A model generated the notes under the pieces. The model was not told the DNA's origin and ran no database searches. It saw only the letters and a program-made list of their open reading frames with translations. The position numbers and the translations under genes were made by a program. This document shows, in pieces, positions 27,003-35,886 of a DNA stretch of 64,000 bases; the first letter of the stretch is position 1, and every line of letters begins with the position of its first letter. The DNA is from Natronosporangium sp035305625 (GTDB lineage: Bacteria > Actinomycetota > Actinomycetes > Mycobacteriales > Micromonosporaceae). The stretch spans positions 1,178,001 to 1,242,000 of the forward strand of contig CAWEKD010000005.1 of assembly GCA_963809545.1 (NCBI GenBank). The letters run 5' to 3'.

Positions 27003-27926
27003 TCAGGTGCCGGCCAGACGGGCCACCACGTGGTCGAATCCGTCGTTACGCCAGTTGAAGACGGTGAAGTACGAGATTCCGAACCGTTCCCGCAGCTCGA
27101 CTAGCCGGTCGCAGATCGCGTCCACACTGCCGAATAACAGGAACGGGGAATCGAGAGCCTGCGTGACCGGCAGCAGGTCGCCAACCGCTTCCTCCGCAGC
27201 TCTCGCAGGGTGATCGGTCACCTGCGCGACCTGCACCAACAGGCTCAATTCCAGGTCGGCGAACCGGTCGCCGGCCTGCCGCCGTACGTGGTCAACCCGG
27301 TCGGCCAGTCCGGCGGTGCTGAAGTGGGACAGGTGCGTCGACGGTGGTGTGGTGAAGCCGGTGAACTGCACGATGTCTGCGCCGCGGGCCGCCACCGTCA
27401 GGATCCGGTCGCCGTTGCCGCCTACCATCAGCGGCAGTCCGGCCCCCTGTGGGGGTGTCGGCCCCAACCGGAAGTCGGTCAGTTGTCCTGGTCCGCTTGG
27501 CTCGGTGACGATCTCGCCGGCGAACAGTCGGGGCAGCACCGTCAGTGCCCGTTCAACCAGGCGGATCCGGGCAGCGTTGCTGGGGAAGGGCAGTCCCAGG
27601 CTGCGGAATTCAGCCTCGGCATAGCCGGCGCCCAGTCCCAGCTCCAGCCGCCCGTCGCTGACCAGGTCGATCGTGGCGGCGTCTTGGGCGAGCAACCCGA
27701 GCGGGCGGAACGCGATGTTCACGACCTGGGTGCCGACCCGGAGCTGGTCGGTGACTGCGGCCGCCGCGGCCAGCGTGGGGAACGGCGCCACCTGGCCGGT
27801 GTGGTCAGGGACGAGCAGGGTGGCGTATCCGGTGTCCTGTGCCCGTCGGGCGGTGGTGGTCACAGGCTCGCCGCCTCGCCACACTAGACCGAAGCGAAAT
27901 TTCCGCACCTTGACAGCCTGCACCAT
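27003..27926 (-). CDS. F420-dependent LLM-class oxidoreductase (TIGR03621-type)
   Basis: 307 residues from ATG 27926. A luciferase-like TIM-barrel pattern starts at KFRFGLVWRGGEPVTTTARRAQDTGYATLLVPDH, then RVGTQVVNIAFRPLGLLAQDAATIDLVSDGRLELGLGAGYAEAEF, PLMVGGNGDRILTVAARGADIV and the C-terminal FGISYFTVF. This matches the actinobacterial subgroup that uses cofactor F420; the substrate is unknown. It contains a TTA leucine codon (complement of 27135-27137). Stop codons of this gene and the methyltransferase are 6 bp apart. Confidence 0.88.
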   Translation of the reverse strand: MVQAVKVRKFRFGLVWRGGEPVTTTARRAQDTGYATLLVPDHTGQVAPFPTLAAAAAVTDQLRVGTQVVNIAFRPLGLLAQDAATIDLVSDGRLELGLGAGYAEAEFRSLGLPFPSNAARIRLVERALTVLPRLFAGEIVTEPSGPGQLTDFRLGPTPPQGAGLPLMVGGNGDRILTVAARGADIVQFTGFTTPPSTHLSHFSTAGLADRVDHVRRQAGDRFADLELSLLVQVAQVTDHPARAAEEAVGDLLPVTQALDSPFLLFGSVDAICDRLVELRERFGISYFTVFNWRNDGFDHVVARLAGT

Positions 27927-28260
27927 AGACTGCCGATCCGCAGCGGTCGCGGTTCTGCCCTCAGCGGAGTAGCGACAGGTGCAGGGTGTGCTGACCGGCC
28001 GGTGTCGCTCCGCGGTGAGCGCCAGCGGCTGGCGTCAACCGAACTTGGATGGCGGACTTCGATACCTCGTCATCGGTGAGTCCACGTGTGGTGTGGGTGG
28101 CTGGCGACCGTATCCGCGTGCGTGAGGGCTGCGCCGTAGCCGCTGCGGCAACGACGGCGTACAACGCGTTGATGCTGCCCGGGTCTGGTAGGTGTGAGTG
28201 AGCAGGAGAGTGCAACCGGTCACGTGGTAGCTGTGGATAACTATCACGTACGCTGGCGAC
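27927..28260. other. 334-bp divergent intergenic region
   Basis: It separates the LLM oxidoreductase (leftward) from the Nei gene (rightward). It holds a perfect DnaA-box sequence near its right end and a TACGCT -10-like box. No gene is supported; the minus-strand frame across it has no family resemblance. Confidence 0.5.
28232..28240 (-). promoter_or_regulatory. DnaA-box-like sequence
   Basis: TGTGGATAA on the + strand is the reverse complement of TTATCCACA, the perfect 9-mer DnaA box. It is solitary, 20 bp upstream of the Nei start, and close to the promoter of that gene. Function is unproven; one box can occur by chance. Confidence 0.35.
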
Positions 28261-28261
28261 G
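28249..28261 (+). promoter_or_regulatory. -10 box for a leaderless nei transcript
   Basis: TACGCT (28249-28254) ends 6 nt before GTG 28261. No Shine-Dalgarno precedes the GTG. This fits the TANNNT-N6-GTG layout of leaderless actinobacterial genes. Confidence 0.5.
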
Positions 28262-29073
28262 TGCCTGAAGGTCACACGATTCATCGGCTGGCGCTCCGGC
28301 ACCGGGAGCTGTTCGCCGGCGCATCGGTAACTGCCAGCAGCCCGCAGGGGCGGTTCGCCGCCGGTGCGGCCCAGTTGTCCGGTCGGGTGCTGGTCGACAC
28401 CGAGGCCTACGGCAAGCACCTGCTGCACCACTACGAGGGAGAGCTCAGCCTGCACGTACACCTGGGGCTGTACGGCAAGGTCACCGACGGTGAACTGCCG
28501 GCCCCGCCACCGGTCGGCCAGGTCCGACTCCGGCTGACCGGGGCGACCCACTGGATGGACCTACGGGGGCCGGCCGCCTGCGAGCTGTTCACCCCGGGAG
28601 AGGTAGCGGCGCTACGGGAGCGGCTCGGCGCCGACCCGCTCCGTGACGACGCTGACCCGGCCGCGGCGTACCGGCGGATCAGCACCAGCCGCCTCCCGCT
28701 GGGCGCCCTGCTGCTGGATCAGTCGGTCGTGGCCGGCACCGGACTGGTGTACGTGACCGAGGTGCTGTTCCGGGCCGGCATCGCGCCCACCTCGCCGGGG
28801 CACGAGCTGACCGAAGAGCAGTGGCGAGCAATGTGGACCGATCTGTGCAACCTGATGAAGGAGGGAGTGGCTACCGGCCGGATCGACACCGTCCACAGTA
28901 TCCACACCCCAGAGGCGATGGGGCGCCCGCCGCGGGTGGACCGGCACGGCGGTGAGGTGTACGTGTACCGTCGGGCCGGCCAACCCTGCCTGGTCTGCGG
29001 CGACATGGTCCAGCGGGGCACGCTCGCCGGTCGGAACTGCTACTGGTGCCCCACCTGCCAGCCGGAGCGCTAA
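28261..29073 (+). CDS. nei: Formamidopyrimidine/endonuclease VIII-type DNA glycosylase (Nei)
   Basis: 270 residues. The start PEGHTIHRLALRH gives the catalytic Pro2-Glu3 of Fpg/Nei, which excises oxidised bases and nicks the strand. LHVHLGLYGK and MDLRGPAACELF follow in the N-terminal beta domain. The H2TH region includes LLDQSVVAGTGLVYVTEVLFRAGI. The C-terminal zinc finger is CLVCGDMVQ...CYWCPTCQ. PEGHT, rather than PELPE, indicates the Nei group, close to mycobacterial Nei1. Expected role: repair of oxidised pyrimidines. Confidence 0.94.
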   Translation: MPEGHTIHRLALRHRELFAGASVTASSPQGRFAAGAAQLSGRVLVDTEAYGKHLLHHYEGELSLHVHLGLYGKVTDGELPAPPPVGQVRLRLTGATHWMDLRGPAACELFTPGEVAALRERLGADPLRDDADPAAAYRRISTSRLPLGALLLDQSVVAGTGLVYVTEVLFRAGIAPTSPGHELTEEQWRAMWTDLCNLMKEGVATGRIDTVHSIHTPEAMGRPPRVDRHGGEVYVYRRAGQPCLVCGDMVQRGTLAGRNCYWCPTCQPER

Positions 29074-29208
29074 CTCACGCAGAAAAACCGCTCGCTGATC
29101 ACCCCGGCGGCTGGTAACGTCCGTGCCATGTACTCCTGAGTTCCCCTGCGCGGATCTCTGCCGCGCTATCGCCTGTCATGTCCCGTCGTCTGGCTCAGGA
29201 GGTAGCTC

Positions 29209-29397
29209 ATGGCCGATCAGCCCACGCCGTCATCCGATTCCTCGGACCAGTCCGGTCCGCCGATGAACCGAGCCGCCCGCCGGGCGCAGCAGCGCGGCAA
29301 GCAGCCACCGATCACGCCGGAATTCCGGTTCGGTAGCGGTAGAGGCCGGCCGGTGCCGTTGCCGCCTCGTCGGTCGGGTCGGCGCGGCAACCGCTAG
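29209..29397 (+). CDS. Small basic disordered protein
   Basis: 62 residues from ATG 29209 behind a good AGGAGGTAGCTC ribosome site, the main reason to accept it. The Ser/Pro-rich N-terminus is followed by MNRAARRAQQRGKQPP and a Gly/Arg/Pro-rich end. Strongly basic, no membrane helix, probably disordered and possibly nucleic-acid binding. No family was recognised. A four-codon frame (ATG at about 29128) lies upstream in its leader. Confidence 0.6.
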   Translation: MADQPTPSSDSSDQSGPPMNRAARRAQQRGKQPPITPEFRFGSGRGRPVPLPPRRSGRRGNR

Positions 29398-29582
29398 CGT
29401 CGCGGACCACTGGATTCGGCTTCCGGATGTAGCTTCCTCCGCCGCGGGGTCGGGCCAGTGCGCGAGGCTCGCGCGCGAGGTCCGGCCCCGGGGCACCGGC
29501 ACGGACCCGCCGGAAGCTGGGGCCGCCGGTCGTGGCCACGATCGGGCCGGGGTGGATCGGGGCGGAACTGATTCCCCTCCCG

Positions 29583-30803
29583 CTATGCCCGGCTGGTCGC
29601 GGAGGCGGCAGCCAGGCGCCGCATCGCCAGCTCCGCCAGCAACGCGGCCGAGTCGGCCAACACCGAGTCGTCGAACCGGGCCAGCGGCGAATGGTTGGTG
29701 GGCGCGGTCTCCGGATCCTCGCTCATGGTCGCACCGAGGAACACGAACGCCCCCGGCACCCGGTCCAGCACCCGGGAGAAGTCTTCCGAGCCGGTCATCG
29801 GCTGCGCCATCTCGGTGAACCGTTCCGGGCCGAACACTTCCCGGACCGTGTTGGCGAGGAATTCGTACTCGGTGGCGTCGTTGACGGTGAGGGGGTATTC
29901 GTCCTGGAACTCCACCGTGGCCTGCAACCCGTGCGCCCGGGCGATGTCCTGACACACCTGCACCGACAGCTGCCGCACCTTCGCCAACGCCTCCGGGCTG
30001 AACGTGCGCACCGTCGCCTCGAAAGTCGCCTGGTCCGGGATGATGTTGCGGCGGGTGCCGGCGTGGAAGGCGCCCACGGTCACCACCACCGGATCGAACA
30101 CGTCGAATCGGCGGGTCACCATGGTCTGCAGCGCCAGCACCATTTCGCACGCGGCCGGCACCGGGTCCAGCGTGCGGTGCGGGGTGGAGCCGTGCCCACC
30201 GGCGCCCTCCACCGTGACGTGCAGCCCCGCCGAGGCGGCCATCAGCGGCCCGGGGCGGGCCGAGAACACCCCCCGCGGCAGGAAGCTGGAGGTGACGTGC
30301 ACCCCGTACGCCCCGATCACCGGTTTGCCGGCGGCCTCCAGCACGCCTTCTTCGATCATGTAGCGGGCGCCGTCGTGTCCTTCCTCGCCCGGCTGGAACA
30401 TGAAGATCACGTCTCCGGCGAGCTCTTCCCGCCGAGCCGCCAGCAGCCGCGCAGCCCCCACCAGCCCCGCGGTGTGCAGGTCGTGCCCGCAGGCGTGCAT
30501 CACGCCTTCGTGGCGAGAGCGGAACGGCTCATCGGTGCGCTCGGTGACCGGCAGGGCGTCCATGTCGCCCCGCAGCAGCACCGCTGGCCCCGGTCGGCCA
30601 CCCCGCAGCACCGCGGTTACCGACGACAGCCGCTTCCCGGTGGTGACCTCCAGCGGTAGTCCGGCCAGCGCGGTCAGCACCAGCTCCTGGGTGCGGGGCA
30701 GCTCCAGACCGATCTCTGGCACCTGGTGCAGCTCCCGCCGCAGCGCGATCAGGTCAGGCGCCAGCTCCTGCGCCTGCGTGCGTAGGTCGGTCACATGGGC
30801 CAC
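29583..30803 (-). CDS. M20-family amidohydrolase / peptidase
   Basis: 406 residues from GTG 30803; GTG 30794 is an alternative. It fits the hippurate hydrolase/IAA-amino-acid hydrolase group. LRRELHQVPEIGLELPRTQ lies at the start. LLRGDMDALPVTE and HACGHDLHTAGLVGAARLL give metal ligands, FMFQPGEEGHDGA the catalytic Glu pair, and GGHGSTPHRTLDPV the lid-domain His. MTGSEDFSRVLDRVPGAFVFLG completes the site. It hydrolyses N-acyl or N-aryl amino acids using a di-metal centre; substrate not predictable. Single gene. Confidence 0.93.
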   Translation of the reverse strand: MAHVTDLRTQAQELAPDLIALRRELHQVPEIGLELPRTQELVLTALAGLPLEVTTGKRLSSVTAVLRGGRPGPAVLLRGDMDALPVTERTDEPFRSRHEGVMHACGHDLHTAGLVGAARLLAARREELAGDVIFMFQPGEEGHDGARYMIEEGVLEAAGKPVIGAYGVHVTSSFLPRGVFSARPGPLMAASAGLHVTVEGAGGHGSTPHRTLDPVPAACEMVLALQTMVTRRFDVFDPVVVTVGAFHAGTRRNIIPDQATFEATVRTFSPEALAKVRQLSVQVCQDIARAHGLQATVEFQDEYPLTVNDATEYEFLANTVREVFGPERFTEMAQPMTGSEDFSRVLDRVPGAFVFLGATMSEDPETAPTNHSPLARFDDSVLADSAALLAELAMRRLAAASATSRA

Positions 30804-30936
30804 CTTAGACGAGTTCCGATGCCTAGGCGAGTGGCGGCCAGTCGCTGTGGAGGGTTGACGGGATTCGACGCCACTGGTAGCGGCCGGTTACTCTGGGGCA
30901 CATTGTCCACTTCGATAGTGGCACTGGGGGAGAGTT

Positions 30937-32139
30937 ATGGCTCGTGGAGTGCCGCCCCGTGGGGCTGGTGGGGCGGGCAGGTCGCAGCCGCCTCGCCGGG
31001 TCACTGGGGGACAGCGCGGAGGTGCGGCGAAGGCCACCGGTAGGCCGGCGGCCAAGACCGGCGCGGCCAAGGCCAGCCAGCAGCTGCAGCGTACCCAGCT
31101 GGTGGAGCAGCAGCGCCGGGCCGCTACCCAGGCCCAGGCCCGGCAACAGCAGCAGCGGCAGCTGCAGGCGATCCGGGACGCGCACGCCCACCGCCGTCGC
31201 CAGGAGGCGCAGCGGCGCAGCGCCGAAGTGCGGCAGCAGGTGGAGCAACTGGAGTCCATCTTGATCAGCGGCCTGCGGCGGTCAGCCCGGATCGATCTGG
31301 ATGCGCTGGTGGGGCCGCTACCACAGCCGGAGCCGTTCGATCCGGGACCATTGGCGACCCCTCTGCCGGAGCCGGTGTGGGAGGAGTTCGACCCGGACCG
31401 GGGAACCGGCAGTCTGGTCGGGCGGATCGGTGGCCAGGCGCGCCGCCAGCGCCGCCAGGAAGCGGCCCAGACGGAGTTCGAGGCGGCGCGGCGGCGATGG
31501 CAGGAGGCGGAGCAGCGGCGCCAGGAGCAACTGGCGGCGGCCCGGGCCGCGCACGAGGCGGCTCAGGCCGCCCGGCGGCGGGAGGTCGAGGCGTACCACG
31601 ACCGCATCGCCCGGGTGAAGGCCGGTCTGACGGCCCGGGAGTCGGCGGTGGTGGAGAGCTTCCTGCGGACCGTGCTGCGGCAGGTGCCGCTACCGGACGG
31701 CTTCCCACGTCGGTACGAAGTCACCCACGATCCGGCTCGCGAGCAGGTGACGATCCGCATGGTGCTGCCGGACCGGTCGATCGTCCCCACCGTGGCCGGG
31801 TTCGAGTACCGGCCGGCGGTGGACAAGTTGGTGCCGGTACCCCGCCCGACCGACGAGGCGGCCGCGCTCTACACCCGGGTGTTGGCGCAGGTGGTGCTAC
31901 TGGTGCTGCGGGACGTGTACGAGGCGGAGCCGGTGTTGGCGGGGGTGACGGTGCACGGACTGCTGGATCGCCGGAATCCGGACACCGGCCAGCCGGAGTT
32001 CGCCTGCCTGGTGCGGGTGGCTACCGAGCGGGCCAGGTTCGCCCCGCTGCCGTTGGCCGGGCAGGCGCCGGAGCGGCTGCTGCGGGATCTGGACGCGGAG
32101 CTGTCGGCAGACCCGTACGCCGGTACCCCACTGCCCTGA
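30937..32139 (+). CDS. Coiled-coil protein related to the N-terminal region of actinobacterial Mrr-type endonucleases
   Basis: 400 residues from ATG 30937 behind GGGGGAG. A Gly/Ala/Arg-rich N-terminus (1-45) is followed by a long Arg/Gln coiled coil (about 48-110), a Pro-rich linker and a second coiled coil (about 165-225). The globular region from LTARESAVVESFLRTVL through VTIRMVLPDRSIVPTVAGFEYRP to VHGLLDRRNPDTGQPEFACLV looks like the part that precedes the restriction-endonuclease domain in larger homologues. The protein stops at PYAGTPLP without any nuclease motif (no D-x-E-x-K). Either a natural nuclease-less form or a truncated gene. Role unknown. Confidence 0.6.
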   Translation: MARGVPPRGAGGAGRSQPPRRVTGGQRGGAAKATGRPAAKTGAAKASQQLQRTQLVEQQRRAATQAQARQQQQRQLQAIRDAHAHRRRQEAQRRSAEVRQQVEQLESILISGLRRSARIDLDALVGPLPQPEPFDPGPLATPLPEPVWEEFDPDRGTGSLVGRIGGQARRQRRQEAAQTEFEAARRRWQEAEQRRQEQLAAARAAHEAAQAARRREVEAYHDRIARVKAGLTARESAVVESFLRTVLRQVPLPDGFPRRYEVTHDPAREQVTIRMVLPDRSIVPTVAGFEYRPAVDKLVPVPRPTDEAAALYTRVLAQVVLLVLRDVYEAEPVLAGVTVHGLLDRRNPDTGQPEFACLVRVATERARFAPLPLAGQAPERLLRDLDAELSADPYAGTPLP

Positions 32140-32174
32140 CCGGTCGGGGGTGACCCCGCGGGCGGGCCGGTCAG
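32136..32174. terminator. Bidirectional terminator between convergent genes
   Basis: CTGACCGG (32136-32143) pairs with CCGGTCAG (32167-32174), with an inner GGGG-TGA-CCCC hairpin. It overlaps both stop codons of the convergent pair and can serve both. Confidence 0.6.
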
Positions 32175-33010
32175 TCACCCGCCTCCACCGGCGGGGGCGG
32201 CGTGTCGGTGACGGAGAAGAGGATCTCCCGCAGCGCGGGGAGCTGCCACAGCGCCGCCAGGCAGGCCACCACGGTCAGCCCAGGCAGCAGCACCGTCCGC
32301 TCGAACTTGCCGCCGGCCCGGATCGCGTACCGGTCCGGCAGGCTGATCATGTACCAGTTCCGGCCCTTGATCCGAATCGGCCACAGCAGCGGGCAGCCGT
32401 GGCGGGTGATCATGTCGCCGAGGATGTGCACCAGGCACCCCATCCCGACCGCGACCCCGAGCAGCGGGTAGCCGTCGGCCGGCAGGACCGCGAACGCGAA
32501 CACCGTGACCACCAGCGAGAGCACGGTGGTGACGAGCCAGCCGCGTTTCTTGACCCACTCGGCCATCACCCCTCGGATCGCCAGTCCGATGGTGACGAAC
32601 AGGGTCGCCAGCATCACCGGCTTGCCGAACTTGCTGACCAGGAAGCTCAGTAATGCACCGAGTAAGACCGCGAACACCAGGGTGTGGGTGAAGGTGCGGT
32701 GCCCGTTACGGCGGCGGGGGTCCTTGCGGGAGCGGGTCAGGAGATAGATCCCGAGCGACAGTTTCTCCACACACTCGGCGACGAACAGTGACACCACTCC
32801 GAACACCCGGGCGGCGGTGGCGCCGCCCCGGTTACGGAACACCCGCCCGGACACGTCCAGGTCCGGCAGGAGCGCCGCTCCCGCGCAGACCGTGGTGTAG
32901 ACCGCGAGCTCGGCCGGGGACTGGGAGTAGCCGAACGCGGCGGTCGTCACCCCGCCGGCCACCAGCCAAGCGACCGCTCCCGAGGTGGCGTGCGTCGGAC
33001 CCATGACCAT
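32171..33010 (-). CDS. Membrane-bound metal-dependent hydrolase-like protein (DUF457/YdjM type)
   Basis: 279 residues from ATG 33010, placed by GGAGGAG 8-9 nt upstream; the frame runs 55 codons further without support. The start MGPTHATSGAVAWLVAGG, then LLPDLDVSGRVFRNRGG and GHRTFTHTLVFAVLLG, gives His/Asp positions of the LexA-induced YdjM-like membrane family. LVHILGDMITRHGCPLLWPI is the matching C-terminal motif. Four to five membrane helices. Biochemical function is not established. Confidence 0.85.
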   Translation of the reverse strand: MVMGPTHATSGAVAWLVAGGVTTAAFGYSQSPAELAVYTTVCAGAALLPDLDVSGRVFRNRGGATAARVFGVVSLFVAECVEKLSLGIYLLTRSRKDPRRRNGHRTFTHTLVFAVLLGALLSFLVSKFGKPVMLATLFVTIGLAIRGVMAEWVKKRGWLVTTVLSLVVTVFAFAVLPADGYPLLGVAVGMGCLVHILGDMITRHGCPLLWPIRIKGRNWYMISLPDRYAIRAGGKFERTVLLPGLTVVACLAALWQLPALREILFSVTDTPPPPVEAGD

Positions 33011-33145
33011 CGGCGTACTCCTCCACTGTGACCACAACCGCGCCCAACTTACGCGACCGCGGGGACACGGTGTGCGGAGCCCCCGTAGGGGGAGAATCAG
33101 GGAAGCACCAGGGCTGCCTGCACGGTATTCGCGGTCGTCGGGGCG

Positions 33146-33159
33146 TAGGGTCATTTGCG
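33146..33159 (+). promoter_or_regulatory. TAGGGT -10 box of the ABC operon
   Basis: TAGGGT (33146-33151) lies 7 nt before GTG 33159 and no ribosome site is present, so a leaderless transcript is likely. Confidence 0.5.
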
Positions 33160-34058
33160 TGAGCCTGATCGCCACTCAATCCCTGACCAAGCGTTACGGC
33201 CAGGTCACCGCCTTGGATGCCCTGACACTCAGTGTGGAGCCGGGCATCATCGGCTTGGTGGGGGCGAACGGGGCCGGCAAGTCCACCTTCTTGAAGGTGC
33301 TGCTGGGGCTGGTGCCGCCCACCAGTGGGTCGGTCCGGGTGCTGGGGCTGGACCCGGTCACCCAGCCGCAGCAGGTGCGTGCCCGAGTCGGGTACATGCC
33401 CGAGCACGACTGTCTGCCACCGGATCTGATCGCCGCCGAGCTGGTCACCCACTTCGCTCGGATCAGCGGCCTGCCTCGTACCGCCGCCCGAGAGCGCGCC
33501 AGTGAGGCGCTGCGGCACGTCGGGCTGTATGAAGAGCGGTACCGCCAGGTCGGTGGCTACTCCACCGGTATGAAGCAGCGGGTGAAGCTGGCCCAAGCGC
33601 TGGTGCACGACCCGGATCTGCTGTTGTTGGACGAGCCGACGAACGGGCTGGACCCGGCCGGCCGGGACGCGATGCTGGACTTGATCGCCCGGATCGGACA
33701 AGAGTTCGGCATCTCCATTGTGGTCTGTTCCCATCTGCTGGGGGAAGTGGAACGGATCTGCGACTCCCTGGTAGCGATCGATGGTGGTCGACTGCTGCGG
33801 GCGGAGCGAATGTCGGAGATGACCGCGGCCACCGACACCCTGGTGGTGGAGGTCGAGGAGGGGGCCGACGTGCTCACCGCCGCGCTGGCGGATCTGGCCG
33901 CCCGCCAGGAGGGCACCACCGTGCTGGTGCCGTTGGCCGGCGACGAGACCTACGACCGGGTGCTGGCGGCCGTGGCGGAGCGGGGGTTGCCGCTGCGGCG
34001 GCTGGACCGGCGCCGGCACCAGGTGGCCGAACTGTTCGCGACGGAGGTGCCGGCATGA
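33159..34058 (+). CDS. ABC transporter ATP-binding protein (first of operon)
   Basis: 299 residues from GTG 33159. Complete nucleotide-binding domain: GLVGANGAGKST (Walker A, about 34-43), GYSTGMKQRVKLAQAL (signature), LLLLDEPTNGLDPAG (Walker B) and VVCSHLLGEVE (switch His). The 80-residue C-terminal extension is typical of ABC-2/drug-export or Cu-processing type ATPases. Energises export together with the permease encoded next, whose ATG overlaps this stop. First of four tightly overlapping genes. Confidence 0.92.
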   Translation: MSLIATQSLTKRYGQVTALDALTLSVEPGIIGLVGANGAGKSTFLKVLLGLVPPTSGSVRVLGLDPVTQPQQVRARVGYMPEHDCLPPDLIAAELVTHFARISGLPRTAARERASEALRHVGLYEERYRQVGGYSTGMKQRVKLAQALVHDPDLLLLDEPTNGLDPAGRDAMLDLIARIGQEFGISIVVCSHLLGEVERICDSLVAIDGGRLLRAERMSEMTAATDTLVVEVEEGADVLTAALADLAARQEGTTVLVPLAGDETYDRVLAAVAERGLPLRRLDRRRHQVAELFATEVPA

Positions 34059-34912
34059 CCGCGCAGACCGAACCCACCGGGGTGATTCACGACCTGGGAT
34101 ATCAGCGCTACCAGGGGCCGCGGCTGGGGCGCCGGTACGTGGTCGGCACCCTCTACGCCCTCAGCCTGCGTACCGCGTACGGGCTCGGGCGTGGCTTCAA
34201 GGCGAAGATCTTCCCGTGGTTGACCGGCGGGCTGATCCTGGCGGTGGCGGTGGTGGTGGCCGCGGTCCGGGCCTGGACCGGCGAAGCGGTGGTGAGCTAC
34301 CTCGACTTCACCGAGAGCGTGTTCCCGTTCGTGGTGCTGTTCGCCGCGGTAGCCGCCCCAGAGCTGGTGTCCCGGGATCTGCGGAACCGGGTGCTGCCGC
34401 TGTATTTCGCGCGCCCCCTGCGTCCGGGCGACTACGCCCTGGCCAAGCTGGCGGCGCTGGTGAGTGCGCTGTGGCTGCTGCTGGCGGTGCCGCTGCTGCT
34501 GATGTACGTCGTGGCGGCGTTCAATTCCGACAAGCTGAGTGGGGTCTGGGACGAGACCGGGGACCTGCTCGCGGGGCTGGCGTACGCCGGTATCGCCGCC
34601 GCCGTGCTGGGGGTGTTGGCGCTGCTGGTCTCCTCCCTGGTCAGCCGCCGCGCGGTGGCGGCCGGGGTGGTGGTGGCGGTCTTCCTGGTCACTTTGCCGG
34701 TGGTGGAGTTGATCCGGGTGCTCGCCGAAGACGGTGGGACCGTCAGTGTGCTGGCGGGCATCGCCGCACCGTCCACCTTGATTGGTGGGTTGCGGCAGTG
34801 GTTGTTCGAGGGCGCGGACCTGATCTGGGCGTGGTACGCGGTGGCCGCGGTCGCCCTGCTGGCAGCCGGCATCAGCTTGCTCATCGCCCGGTACCGGAGG
34901 TTGTCACGATGA
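34055..34912 (+). CDS. ABC-2 type transporter permease
   Basis: 285 residues with six predicted membrane helices (about 50-70, 90-110, 130-155, 172-198, 205-222, 258-278). VSRDLRNRVLPLYFARPLRPGDYALAKLA is the ABC-2 permease coupling-helix pattern. It is flanked by ATP-binding genes on both sides through ATGA overlaps. Substrate unknown; polypeptide antibiotic or lipid export are common for this arrangement. Confidence 0.88.
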   Translation: MTAQTEPTGVIHDLGYQRYQGPRLGRRYVVGTLYALSLRTAYGLGRGFKAKIFPWLTGGLILAVAVVVAAVRAWTGEAVVSYLDFTESVFPFVVLFAAVAAPELVSRDLRNRVLPLYFARPLRPGDYALAKLAALVSALWLLLAVPLLLMYVVAAFNSDKLSGVWDETGDLLAGLAYAGIAAAVLGVLALLVSSLVSRRAVAAGVVVAVFLVTLPVVELIRVLAEDGGTVSVLAGIAAPSTLIGGLRQWLFEGADLIWAWYAVAAVALLAAGISLLIARYRRLSR

Positions 34913-35886
34913 CCGCAGAGACTTTGAAAGCCAGCGCTACCGCCGACGCTCCGGCCCGTGGCGGTGCCCCGGCCGCCACCGTGGAGCTGTCCCACGTCTC
35001 CCGCTGGTACGGCAACGTGGTCGCGGTCAACGACGTGACCATGACCCTGGGCCCCGGCGTGACCGGTCTGCTGGGGCCGAACGGGGCGGGCAAGACCACG
35101 CTGCTGCACCTGATGGCCGGGCTGCTGTCCCCGTCCCGGGGCACGGTCACGGTGGCCGGCGCCTCGGCCTGGCGCCGGCCGGAGCTGTACCGCATCTTGG
35201 GGCTGGTCAGTGAACGGGAGGCGGTGCCGGAGTATCTGACCGGGTGGGAGTTCGTGCTGACCAGCGCGAAGCTGCACAAGCTGCCTGACCCGACCGCGGC
35301 GGCCCGGCGGGCGGTGGAGCTGGTGGACATGACCGCCGCCGAGGGGCGCCGGATCGGCACGTACTCCAAGGGGATGCGGCAGCGGATCCGGGTGGCGGCG
35401 GCGCTGGTGCACGAGCCGGCGGTGCTGCTGCTGGACGAGCCGTTCAACGGCATGGATCCGCGGCAGCGGCTGCACATGATGGAGGTGCTGCATCGGCTGG
35501 GGGAGCAGGGGCGCACGGTGCTGTTCAGCTCCCACATCCTGGAGGAGGTGGCGCAGCTGTCCGGCACCGTACAGGTGATGGTGGCCGGTCGGCTGGCCGC
35601 TTCCGGGGATTTCCGGGCGATCCGGCGGCTGATGACCCACCGGCCGCACGTGTTCACCGTCCACTCCAGCGACGACCGCCGGCTGGCGGTGGCGCTGCTG
35701 GCGCACGAGGCGGTGCAGGGAGTGGAGTTGGATCCGGCCGGCGGGCTGACCGTGCGCACCAGTGACTACGGCACGTTCACTCGGACCCTGCCGGCGGTCG
35801 CGGTGGCCGAAGGTATCCGGGTCACCCGGGTGCTGCCCAGTGACGAGTCGTTGGAAAGTGTCTTCTCCTACCTGGTGGCATCATGA
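34909..35886 (+). CDS. ABC transporter ATP-binding protein (second of operon)
   Basis: 325 residues from ATG 34909. LLGPNGAGKTTLLHLMAGLLSP (Walker A), TYSKGMRQRIRVAAAL (signature), LLLDEPFNGMDPRQR (Walker B) and LFSSHILEEV (switch). A 25-residue Ala/Thr-rich leader precedes the fold. The C-terminal 100 residues form an accessory domain. Clearly homologous to the first ATPase of the operon but not a recent duplicate. Presumably pairs with the permease starting 4 bases before its stop. Confidence 0.92.
   Translation: MTAETLKASATADAPARGGAPAATVELSHVSRWYGNVVAVNDVTMTLGPGVTGLLGPNGAGKTTLLHLMAGLLSPSRGTVTVAGASAWRRPELYRILGLVSEREAVPEYLTGWEFVLTSAKLHKLPDPTAAARRAVELVDMTAAEGRRIGTYSKGMRQRIRVAAALVHEPAVLLLDEPFNGMDPRQRLHMMEVLHRLGEQGRTVLFSSHILEEVAQLSGTVQVMVAGRLAASGDFRAIRRLMTHRPHVFTVHSSDDRRLAVALLAHEAVQGVELDPAGGLTVRTSDYGTFTRTLPAVAVAEGIRVTRVLPSDESLESVFSYLVAS

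Noticed and set aside
27961..28551. 196-codon minus-strand frame across the nei upstream region
   Set aside because: It overlaps the start of nei, has no ribosome site or family resemblance, and covers the promoter.
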